64,000 nt of DNA from Mercurialis annua (lineage: Eukaryota > Streptophyta > Magnoliopsida > Malpighiales > Euphorbiaceae). The stretch spans positions 22,904,001-22,968,000 of the forward strand of contig NC_065576.1 in assembly GCF_937616625.2 (NCBI RefSeq). The letters are read 5' to 3'. The translations under genes were made by a program, and so were the position numbers. Every line of letters starts with the position of its first letter. Position 1 is the first letter of the stretch. A model generated the notes under the pieces. The model searched no databases and was not told the DNA's origin. It saw only the letters and a program-made list of their open reading frames with translations. Shown here one piece after another: positions 50,700 to 59,572 of the stretch.

Positions 50700-51997
50700 T
50701 TAAACGTTTACAAACGTTACGAAACAAATCAAAACGTTTCCCCATTTTAGCGATTTAAGCCAAACATTTACAAAGGTTACGAAACAAATCCAAACGTTTC
50801 ACCTTTTTAGCGATGTAAGCCAAACGTTTACAAACGTTACGAAACAAATCCAAGCCTTACATCTTTTTAGCGATTTAAGCCAAACGATTACAAGCGTTAC
50901 TAAAAAAATTCAAGCGTTTCACCTTTTTAGCACTTTAAGCCCAATGTTTACAAACGTTACGGAAAAAACCAAACGTTTCACCTTTTTAGGGATTTAAGCC
51001 AAATGTTTACAAAGGTTATGAAACAAATCCAAATGTTTCACCTTTTTAGCAGTTTAAGCCAAAGCTTTATCAACGTTACGAAACAAATCCAAGTGTTTCA
51101 CCTTTTTAGCATTTTAAGCCAAACGTTTACAAACGTTACGAAACGAATCCAAGTGTTTCACCTTTTTAGCAATTTAAGCCAAATGTTTACAAACGTTACG
51201 AAACAAATCCAAGAGATTAATCTTTTTAGCAATTTAAGCCAAACATTTACAAACGTTACGAAACAAATCCAAACGTTTCACCTTTTTGACAATTTAAGCG
51301 GAACGTTTACAATCATCACGAAACAAATCCAAATGTTTCCTATTTTTAGCGATTTAAGTCAAACGTTTATAAACGCTACGAAAAAAATCCAAACGTTTCA
51401 CTTTTTTAGCAATTTAACCCAAACGTTTACAAATGTTACGAAACAAATCCAAGCGTTTCTCCCTTTTAGCAATTTGAGCCAAATGTTTAGAAACATTACG
51501 AAACAAATCAAAGAGATTCACCTTTATAGCAATTTAAGCCAAACATTTACAAAGGTTACGAAACAAATCCAAACTTTTCACCTTTTTAGCGATTTAAGCC
51601 GAACGTTTTACAAATGATACGAAACAAAACCAAACGTTTCCCCATTTTAGCGATTTAAGCCAAACATTAACAAACGTTACGAAACAAATCCAAACGTTTC
51701 ACTATTTTAGCGATTTAAGCCAAACATTTACAAAGGTTACGAAACAAATCCAAACGTTTCACCTTTTTAGCGATGTAAGCCAAACATTTACAAACGTTAC
51801 GAAACAAATCCAAGCCTTACTTCTTTTTAGCGATTTAAGCCAAACGTTTACAAGCGTTACGAAACAAATCCAATTGTTTCACCTTTTTAGCACTTTATGC
51901 CAAACGTTTACAAACGTTGCGAAAAAAATCCAAACATTTCATCTTTTTAGGGATTTAAGCCAAATGTTTACAAAGGTTATGAAACAAATCCAAATGT
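50700..51997. repeat. 960-bp higher-order repeat at right array end
   Basis: The segment from about 50,740 to 51,037 recurs exactly 960 bases (16 units) later. The shared rare variants include GCGATGTAAGCC (50,811 and 51,771), CAAGCCTTAC (50,851 and 51,811) and AAAGGTTATGAAAC (51,013 and 51,973). Confidence 0.8.
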
Positions 51998-53705
51998 GTC
52001 GATACAATTTCCAGATGGCTATGCGTCCAACTTGTCCAGATGTGTCGATACAATCGGTATGAAAATGCATGGAATGAAAAGTCACGACTGCCACATTTTT
52101 ATGCAAAGACTTCTGCCAATCGCTCTTCGTGAGCTATTACCGAAGGAAGTGTGGTAGCCTATTACAGAGTTGAGTATCTTCTTTCGTGAGTTAACCTCCA
52201 CGTCTCTAACAGAGAAAGATCTAGATCGTATGAGGCTGGAAATCCCAAAGATATTGTGTAAGCTAGAATGTATTTTTCCTCCCAGCTTTTTTGAGTCCAT
52301 GGAACATCTACCGTACGAAGCTATGATGGCAGGGCCGATTCAGTATCGCTGGATGTACCCATTTGAAAGGTAATATTACTGAAGTTTCTCAATTCTGTGT
52401 ATCAGTATATTAACATGTAATGTTTACTAACTGTGGCATATGTGGAATCAGATATTTGAGAAAACTGAAAAAAAGTGAGCAATAAAGGGAGGGTGGAAGG
52501 AAGTATTAGTAGCGGATACTTAAATGAAGAAACCGCAAAATTTGCAGCTTATTATTTTTCAGAAGGTGACCCAATGATACCTGAGCGGCTGCAAAGAAAT
52601 GAAGTTTTTGACATTGAAGTCGACGACGATGTTGACAGACTATCTATTTTCAAGCCACACGGTCAATCAGTGGGTGCTTGCCGCAAGAGATATCTTGAAG
52701 ATGCTGAGATTGTTGATGGCCGGACATATGTTCTGTTGAATCGTTCAGAAATTGAAAATTACAGAGAGTAAGCTTTAATACAGCTGTCAATGTAACTAAC
52801 AATGATTATTTAGCTTCTAATTATTGTTTTCTTTGTAACTAAAGGGTTTTCGAAGGCGAGTTGCGCAGAGGAAACCCTGAAATCAGCACCTCGCAAGTTG
52901 AAGCAAACTTCGAGAGTGACTTTGCCTACTGGTTTCAACAATATGTAAGTATTTTACATAATATATTTCGATTCTTTTAGTTAAAAGTTCCGATTTATAA
53001 TACACTTTTACGCTACAGGTGCAAGATCCAACTGTCTGTACCAATCCCTTCATTCTTAGTCTCGCTAAAGGACCTCTTAGATCAGTCAGAACATTTAAGG
53101 GGTACCGTGTAAACTGGTTCAAGTTTCAGACTCAAGCTTATAGGGAGGAACAACTTACAATGAATAGTGGAGTCTGCGTAAGGGGAACTCAATATGTCGA
53201 TAGCGAAAATGACTTTTATGGATTTCTGACAGACATAATTGAGTTAGAGTATCCAGCGCTTACAATGAAAACGATTGTCTTATTTAAATGCGAATGGTTC
53301 GACCCAGTGCAAAATTCAGGCAGAATTAGTAACAAAAAATACAACATGGTGGATATTAATAACAGAAAGATATACAACAAGTATGAACCGTTCATCTTAG
53401 CCGAACAGGCCGACCAAGTTAATTACCTGCCATATCCGAGTAAAAGAAGGGATAAAATAAATTGGTGGGCACTTTGCAGGATAAAGGCGCGATCAGAGCT
53501 TGACATGCCCGAGGGGATTATCCCGGCCTTTCAAGATGACATAGAAGAAAATCCTCTCGTTGTTGCAACGGAAGATAATCCGACATATTTAGCTGATCAA
53601 ACTGGAGAAGCTGAAGAAGATGCATTGTTCATGGCTCCTAAACAAGAAACAGAAGATGAGTTCGTCGCATCCTCATTAGACGAAGATGAAAGCAAAGAAC
53701 TTTAG
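51998..53705 (+). pseudogene. CACTA TNPD-type transposase, C-terminal part, broken
   Basis: Four exons can be laid out by splice sites: 51,998-52,369, 52,452-52,767, 52,845-52,944 and 53,019-53,705, with GT...AG introns of 74-82 bases. Exon 1 reads HGMKSHDCHIFMQRLLP and IALRELLP, then TAG at 52,156-52,158, then LPYEAMMAGPIQYRWMYPFER (the end of the tnp2 region and DUF4218). Exon 2 has one base out of register in an A run near 52,467-52,473, then GSISSGYLNEETAKFAAYYF. Exon 4 carries the DUF4216 part (EPFILAEQADQVNYL) and an acidic tail ending in TAG at 53,703. The N-terminal zinc-finger and catalytic parts are absent. A premature stop and a frameshift mark it as a pseudogene, although exon-intron structure and most of the frame survive, so it decayed fairly recently. 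Confidence 0.88.
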
Positions 53706-53933
53706 TAGTTTAGTAAATTTTATGTATTAGATTTTTTGCAACCATAATCAATTGTTAAAGATGATGTATTAACGCTGCTCGAAACGATGTTTTTTAATTA
53801 TATTATTCAAGTGTATACTTGTTGAATTTGAATTTATATTTCTTAGTTTTATGTTTCACGAAGGAATGTATAATTTTATTAATACAATGTGTTGGTTGTT
53901 TGTCGAACATTTAAAATTAATGTATGTGCAGGT
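53706..53933. other. Spacer between the two CACTA genes
   Basis: AT-rich, with no coding signal that I can support. It probably holds the 3' untranslated end of the first gene and the leader of the second. Confidence 0.6.
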
Positions 53934-55626
53934 ATGACGGGTCGAGGTCGAGGATCAGGCACAGGCCGAGGATCAGCCTCAGGCCGAGGAAGCGGATGGG
54001 GATTAGAACCTGTTCCTAGCGATGACGATGTTGCTGAGGAGCAGCAGCAGTTGGAGGCTGGAGCACCTGTTCAGCCTCGGCAGCAGCGTGAGCCTGGCGA
54101 GCCCCCTGCTGTTCTGGACGACCGGGGTAGGGCGAGGCACCCGGACCCTAGCAGGTATGTTTACAATTTAGTTATCCACATGTGAATTGTAATATGTATA
54201 TATACTAAACTATGTTTAAAAAATCACAGGACGATGTTGATCGACTCTGGGCCTGTTTCACGGGCTATGCGGGAGATTTTTAGGAAGTGCTGGTTTGATA
54301 ATGGAACAGCACGGCGCTTTCTAACAGCGGAGCAGAGAGAGTTCTACTTCCAGGAGTTCCAGGTAATTCAATTTACAGCTTAGTAATGTTTAAATTATTA
54401 TTTTTTTGAAAAAACTAACTCATGCAACATGTTTGTACTGTTTGCAGAAAGAGTTCTAGTGGGATAGTGCGGCGTACAGCGAGGAGGTCATCATACAGGT
54501 CTTCATGGTCCACGTAGCCAACCGCTACAAAGACAACATCCACAGAATGAGGAGGACGCAACAGAAGCATATTTCTGTGACCCAGGATATCTTGGATGCT
54601 TGGAACGCGTTCTGGAACTCAAAGAAAGAGAAGAAAATGTCATAAACCGCCCGAGCAAATCGGATGAGCGAGCCAGCAGGCGCCGGTTCCGGACCTGTCC
54701 GCCATACTGGTGGATCTCGCTCTGCTCTCAAGCATATGGATGCGATGGTTTGTTTTAAAATTCAGTAATTAAAATACTTAAATAACGTATTTGTTTTATT
54801 TTGATTCTAATTGAATCGTATTTTTTTCTGTTAGGAAAGGGAGCTTGGCCGGAAACCGAGTGCGACGGAGTTGTACACTCGCCTTCACTCCACGAAGTCT
54901 GACAAGAAGCCGGTCGAGAAACAGGCTCAGGATATGACTGTAAGTTTTTATTAAACTTGTAATTCTCTAAGTTGAACTTAATAATTCGGAAATGATATAT
55001 TAGATTGAAAATGCTTGTTGGTTAGCTGTTAAACATGTTTATTGGTTGGATTATATACTGTAATTTGCTTGCAGGACTTCCCTGAAAAATGGGTGATGCT
55101 CATATTACAGAGGAAATGCTGTCGAAATTTCGTTAGAAATTAGGTTACTTTTTAATATGTGATGCATTTTTGGTTGCTTTAAAACTAAACTGATACCTTT
55201 TTTATTGTTTTGTAGGACGCCATCACTGAGAGGCTTGCTGCTGCGACACAGCCTCAGACCGGAGAGGGTAGCTCCTCGAGCCCAACTGCAGTGGACGAGA
55301 CCCAGGTGTTTCTAGACATTGAGGTCATCAACAAGAAGAAACGCGTGTACGGCTTGGGTTCTGCGAGTCGCAGGTACGCCGGGCCAAGCAGCAGGGTGCA
55401 GCGAGGCAACTCTTCTAGGACGTCGCAGCAGGCAGACGAGGAGGTCGAGCGCCGTGTGCAGGCCGGCATTCAGGAGAGTCTGCGACTGGCTCGGGAACAG
55501 CAGGCTGAGAACATGGCCCAGATGATACGCGAGGAGATTGCCAGGATGATTCCTAACCTTCCGGCAGAGTATCGGTCACAGCCCCCACCTACCCCACCAG
55601 ACGATGACGACATTCCAACTTTGTAA
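53934..55626 (+). pseudogene. CACTA TNPA-like protein (Transposase_24 type), broken
   Basis: Five exons by splice sites: 53,934-54,154, 54,230-54,362, 54,448-54,747, 54,835-54,939 and 55,216-55,626. The start is chosen at 53,934 because it opens a Gly-Arg-Ser-rich head (MTGRGRGSGTGRGSASGRG) typical of this family. Exon 2 gives REIFRKCWFDNG, and exons 3-4 give GSRSALKHMDAMERELGRKP and SATELYTRLH, which I recognise as the plant Ptta/En/Spm family. Exon 5 has a coiled-coil-like segment (RVQAGIQESLRLAREQQAEN) and a Pro-Asp-rich end. Exon 3 contains TAG at 54,457-54,459 and a TAA soon after the KKEKKMS segment (about 54,643), so no full protein can be made. Members are thought to bind subterminal repeats and assist excision. 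Confidence 0.82.
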
Positions 55627-55694
55627 TGTCGTGTTAGCTTATTTTATTACAAACATATAATACGGTTTTTTTATTTTTTGACGTTTATATGTAT

Positions 55695-55700
<6 letters not shown>

Positions 55701-55757
<57 letters not shown>
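55701..55757. repeat. AT dinucleotide microsatellite
   Basis: 57 bases of uninterrupted AT, directly at the left border of the viral sequence. A plausible integration site. Confidence 0.97.
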
Positions 55758-55758
<1 letters not shown>

Positions 55759-55858
55759 CATAAGAGACGATCCTAGGATCTGGGGTACTTGATCATCGTG
55801 AAGAGAAGATTAAGGAAGAAAATAATATATAAATGACATAAAATAAAAATAAGCTTAC
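55758..55858 (-). other. Viral border sequence at the microsatellite
   Basis: A non-coding AT-rich stretch. Positions 55,781-55,824 are identical to 63,957-64,000 at the window end, which shows that it is virus-associated and not simple host flank. Confidence 0.7.
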
Positions 55859-56033
55859 ATGGTAATATCGGGCGGTATAACCGACCACTTAATTGCAGAA
55901 ATATAAAATGCGGAAATATAAATTACAAATATAAACAAGGAAAGGAGGAGAAGAAAGTATGGAGGGAGAGAAGAAGTAGAAATTTTCTAATCTTGAGAAA
56001 ATTTGGTGTGTCTTCCTTTGGAGAAGAGGGTCA

Positions 56034-56041
56034 TTTTTATA
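56034..56041 (-). promoter_or_regulatory. Candidate viral TATA box
   Basis: On the minus strand TATAAAAA within CCCTATAAAAATGACC. It lies downstream of ORF2 and upstream of the primer site in the circular map, where the pregenomic RNA promoter belongs. The start site would fall near 56,005. Confidence 0.65.
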
Positions 56042-56066
56042 GGGAAATTGGAGTGCATACTGTAGC

Positions 56067-56194
56067 ATGAATAGTACTTTGTCTGCCACGAGATTCCTGT
56101 AGGTGAATAGTACTTTGTCTGCCACACTATTGTAGCATGAATAGTACTTTGTCGGCCACGAGATTCTTGTAGATGAATAGTACTCTGTCTGCCA
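56067..56194 (-). promoter_or_regulatory. Four direct repeats upstream of the viral TATA box
   Basis: Plus-strand motif TGAATAGTACTTTGTCTGCC at 56,067, 56,103, 56,137 and 56,172, spaced 34-36 bases. In viral sense they sit about 25-160 bases upstream of the TATA box, so they are candidate enhancer elements. A weak fifth relative (AATAATACTCCGTTTGTC) lies near 56,223. Confidence 0.7.
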
Positions 56195-56300
56195 TATTAT
56201 TGCTGATTTTAATCATACCGCGAATAATACTCCGTTTGTCAATAAAGAGCTGTCGGAAATATTGTCGAGGAATAATACATTTTTTTTAATACACCTTTAT

Positions 56301-56483
56301 TTTTGCATGGACTGCCCAGATGGGTTTTCGGTCCATCATGTTTTTTATTTATTTTTATATATATATACCTTAATTTTTGCATGGACTGCCCAAATGGGTT
56401 TTCGGTCCATCAGGCTTTTATTTATTTTTATATATACCTTAATTTTTGCATGGGCTGCCCTAAAAAAGGTTTTCAGTCCATCA
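56301..56483 (-). repeat. Three hairpin-bearing tandem repeats after ORF2
   Basis: Copies at 56,301-56,338, about 56,375-56,412 and about 56,444-56,483, spaced 70-75. Each starts TTTTTGCATGG and ends GTCCATCA, so ATGGAC and GTCCAT can pair in the first two; the third copy has ATGGGC. AT-rich spacers separate them. The short ORFs here repeat the same motif and are not genes. Confidence 0.8.
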
Positions 56484-56538
56484 GGTATTTTATTTAAACA
56501 TACATATGACTTTATAAGCCTTTATTTTTTACAAGATT

Positions 56539-57989
56539 TTACAATACAGACGGGAAGATCCCGAAACAGTCGTCTTCGTTATCTTCTACTAGGTTGAACG
56601 TTGGTTCTGAAGATGCTGCAGAATTTGATGAAGATGATGATGCTTTGGATGATCCTTGAATAGTTTGAAGAAGTTCCTATATGATTGTGAAGTACTGTTC
56701 TTCTGTTTTTGCTGATGCCAAAAGCGCACTTGCTCTAGATTTTTGAGCTAAAAACTGTGTATGCTCTGGATTTGAAACGGCTAATTGGCTTCTTTTTAAC
56801 CATTTTTCCATTTCCGGTTTTAGGAGTTTTTGTGGAACCTTGAAAAAACTCCACCACTTGACTTTATATCTTCTCTGGATAATAAGATTTTCCAATTCAG
56901 TGCCCACGTCTACGTACCATTGAGTTACCCAGGGGACGAAGAATTTTGCAGAAAAAAGACACAGTGGAGCAAGTCTTTTCTCTACCTCAGAAGGTTTAAA
57001 GTGGGTTTTCCAAAGTTGGAAAGATTCCTGGACTTCGGGTATTAAGATATCGGTAACCGAACCATAATATTTCCACCATTGTGAAAACCATGAGGGAAAC
57101 AAGGATGGGTTAATATGGTCATCAAAATAAAATAACCATGTGTGAGTATTTTTATTGTTTTGGATCAAGAAAACATTGAACCAGGCTTGTTGGTAATCCC
57201 AGTAGAAAAAAGTTTTACAGGGTTTAGGGAGGTTTTAAAGTTTATTGGAAATTATTTTGGCTTAGCAAGCTCTTGTCCCCAATCAGAAGGATTTAGGATT
57301 TTTAGAATTTTACAGGTAGAGTATGAAGGCTCTGGTTGATTTCCTGTGTAGTAGAAGTGTTTAAACTCTACTGACTCAGTCATTTCAAGAATGCTCTGGT
57401 AATATTCTCTTGTTTTGGATAAATCCCAAGGTTTGTAAAACCAATTTTTTCCTAACATTTTTTGTAATACCAAATATGGGTTTTGATCAAAATATCCATT
57501 TTCGATTGTAACAATATTTTGAAAACTCTGTTTTTCAATAAAACTTGTTTTCTGTTTTGGTTGAGCCAAAATATTTTGAGAACTGTTTTGAACCCAAATA
57601 TTTTGAGAAAGGTTTTTAGAGGATAAGGATTCTCCTTTCTCTGTTTTGACAATGATTTTAGGGGTTTTACCTGAGATAGTTATAGCTTGGGAAGCTATAG
57701 AGTTTCGGCAAGCCTTGAGAGATTTTAGAATTTCCAATTCTTTCCCAGATTTCTCTGTATTTTGCATAGAGCTATGAAGGGCCCTTACCAGTTCTGGGTG
57801 TTTTTAAATGGATGCTGTCCATTTCTGTACCTGCAAAGTTTTGTCCTCGGACTGGGTTATATTTGTGGCTTTTGCAACTTCGACATAAGGTAATATGAGT
57901 TTTGCTCCTGAAAGGGTTATTTCAGAAGGAGCTTCTTCGGGTTTTTTCTTAGAAGGCTGAACCTTCTCTTTTCCTTTCTTTTTTGGCAT
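56539..57989 (-). pseudogene. Caulimovirid ORF2, function unknown, broken
   Basis: Starts at an ATG at 57,989, eight bases after the ORF1 stop, with a very basic N-terminus (MPKKKGKEKVQPSKKK). TAA at 57,806-57,804 interrupts it, and the same frame runs on to TAA at 57,254-57,252. The frame then shifts (roughly 57,200-57,255) to a segment rich in aromatic residues (HTWLFYFDDHINPSLFPSWF, QWWKYYG). That frame meets TAG at 56,679-56,677 and continues through a Ser-rich, acidic tail (VEDNEDDCFGIFPS) to TAA at 56,541-56,539. The total is about 480 codons. I know of similar Trp-rich ORF2 products in integrated plant caulimovirids, but no activity is established. The basic head suggests nucleic acid binding (inference). 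Confidence 0.75.
57353..57477 (-). repeat. ORF2 segment duplicated at the window end
   Basis: 125 bases recurring at 63,831-63,955 (offset 6,478) with about two or three differences. Confidence 0.9.
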
Positions 57990-57997
57990 GGATCCTT

Positions 57998-58210
57998 CTA
58001 TCTGTTCTGCAAAACTTCTCTTGTTAGAAAATCAGGCAGACAGTTGGCTTCGCCTTTAATATATTCAATATCAAAATCAAAAATACTTAAAATAGCTTGC
58101 CATCTAGCAAAGATTTGTTTAGATGCAATATTTTGAACATCTTTTTGTAAAATCTCCTTTGCAGATTTACAATCGACTCTAAGTAAAAAATTTTGATTTA
58201 ATAAATCAGG
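57998..58210 (-). pseudogene. RNase H C-terminal part of viral ORF1
   Basis: Same frame after the TAA: LLRVDCKSAKEILQKDVQN, SKQIFARWQAILSIFDFDIE, then KGEANCLPDFLTRE, which holds the last two catalytic Asp positions of caulimovirid RNase H. Ends with TAG at 58,000-57,998, eight bases before the ORF2 ATG. It starts with no ATG of its own, so it would not be made separately. Confidence 0.85.
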
Positions 58211-58213
58211 TTA

Positions 58214-59572
58214 AAATTTCTTTATGCATAAGACAATAGACAAAATTTCTTTTTTAATTGTGGAATAATTCTTCTGGCAATCATTCCAATTGCCTGAAGT
58301 GTATTGAACAACTAGTTCCATGCCGTTCTCAACTTGTTTTAAGATACCGCCGAAGCCTAAATCGCTAGCATCTGTTTCGACCACCTTAGGTAGATCTGGA
58401 TTGGCTAGATAAAGACAAGGGATTTCTAATACTTGTTGTTTTATTTTTTTTATGATACTAGTGTGTCCATCAGTCCAGGGAACTGGGGTTTTCTTAAGCC
58501 TATTGTGAAGAGGCTTAGCTAACCTATTCATATTTGAACAGAAATCTAACACATAACTGAGGCTTCCGAGAAACCTCTGAAGCTGAGTTTTATCGATAAT
58601 TTTATCAGGAAATTTACTAGCAAACTGCAAAGATCTTTCTATAGGAGTTATGGTGCCACATGTAATATAATGACCCAAAAACCTAACTCTAGTTTGAAAT
58701 AGAGATATCTTTTTTGCAGAAACTACTAACCCATTTTTCTTGATGATGAAAAAGAATGTTTTTAAATGTTTTAAATGTTGCTCAATTGAGTTAGAAAATA
58801 TAAGAACATCATCAATATATACAATACAAAATTCCGAATAAGGATTAAAAATATCATTCATAATCCTGTGAAATTCAGAAGGTGCATTTTTTAAACCAAA
58901 AGGCATTACATTCCTTTCATATTGTCCAAATGGAACTGTAAATGCAGTTTTATACCTATGCTTTGGGTCGATTTGTATTTGCCAAAATCCCGATTTCATA
59001 TCGAATTTTGAAAATACAAATGAAGAACATAGTTTTTGCAAAAGGTCTTTCTTGTTAGGTATAGGATACCTAATCCAGCTTAATGCTTTATTTTGAGGTT
59101 TATAATTAATAACCAATCTAGGAGTTCCTCTTTCTATTTCTGAGGCCTTGTTAACATAGAAAGCTGCACAACTCCAAGGAGATCTAGATTTAGAAATTAA
59201 CCCTTTAGATTCTAGATCTTGAATTTCTTTTCTACAAAACTGTTCCAATTCAGCATTCATTTGAATTGACCTAGCCTTAGTAGGAATGTTTTTCTCATCA
59301 AAAAGAGGTTCATAAGGTAAATTTACCATATGTTGTTTTCTGGACCAAAAAGCATTTGGTAGTTCCGCACAAACTTCTTTTTCAAAAAGGTTTTGGAGTT
59401 CCGTTATCTTGTTTTTTATAACCTCAGTTTTCAACTGGTGTTCGATTTTTTGAAGTTGGAGTTCTCGTTTTAATTGAAATAAATCGTTTTGTTTTCCTCT
59501 TATTAGAAGATTGATCTCATTATTATAGATAGAACTTGCTTTTATAATATTGAGATTTCTGGTTTTAGGTTT
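58214..59572 (-). pseudogene. Reverse transcriptase and RNase H start of viral ORF1
   Basis: Covers the connection region (KTEVIKNKITELQNLFEK), fingers (LVINYKPQNKALSWIRYPIP), the first catalytic Asp in FSKFDMKSGFWQ, MPFGLKNAPSEF, and the active site YIDDVLIFS at about 58,819-58,793. RNase H begins with VVETDASDLGFGGIL and YSTIKKEILSIV, which provide the first Asp and the Glu. TAA at 58,213-58,211 then cuts it. All polymerase catalytic residues that I can see are intact. In the virus this enzyme copies pregenomic RNA into DNA. Confidence 0.93.

Larger units (their letters stand above)
28753..51997. repeat. Satellite array, right arm (60-bp unit, opposite orientation)
   Basis: About 23.2 kb, roughly 370 units of exactly 60 bases over long stretches. 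Key blocks in order are AAACGTTTCACC, TTTTTAGCGATTTAAGCC, AAACGTTTACAAACG and TTACGAAACAAATCC. Occasional short units (AAACGTTTAAAACATTACG) are half-units. Because 60 is a multiple of three, one frame often stays open and gives a 20-residue peptide repeat with FHLFSDLSQTFTNVTKQIQ-like units. Stops and indels occur throughout, so I read this as noncoding. The arm is broken only by a Mutator-like insertion at 45,697. Confidence 0.95.
51998..55626 (+). mobile_element. 3' part of a CACTA (En/Spm) transposon
   Basis: Two intron-containing gene remnants lie in the same orientation: a TNPD/TNP2-type transposase C-terminal part and a TNPA-like Transposase_24-type gene. This is the usual gene pair of plant CACTA elements. 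The left side starts abruptly in mid-transposase where the satellite stops. I find no CACTA/TAGTG terminal repeat before the AT microsatellite and virus at 55,701, so the right terminus is missing, undetectable, or beyond the window. Confidence 0.85.

Noticed and set aside
28758..51617. Repeat-protein genes in the satellite (FHLFSDLSQTF-like frames) and their minus-strand counterparts
   Set aside because: Frames arise automatically from the 60-bp period, are interrupted by stops and indels in most units, start at arbitrary ATGs and have no gene context.
16355..51997. CRISPR array
   Set aside because: There are no unique spacers between repeats; units are contiguous and the genome is plant nuclear.
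16355..51997. Telomere or rDNA spacer repeats
   Set aside because: No TTTAGGG runs and no rRNA-like sequence nearby; the unit does not resemble known subtelomeric motifs that I can recognise.
16355..51997. Functional centromere
   Set aside because: The array is large and ordered, but a 59-60 bp unit is shorter than typical centromeric monomers and nothing in the sequence alone shows centromere activity.
55627..55700. CACTA right terminal inverted repeat
   Set aside because: I searched for a TAGTG-type end and subterminal repeats before the microsatellite and did not find a convincing one.
56262..56597. Cys/Phe-rich plus-strand ORF
   Set aside because: It is the translation of the three viral noncoding hairpin repeats, in the opposite sense to the virus.
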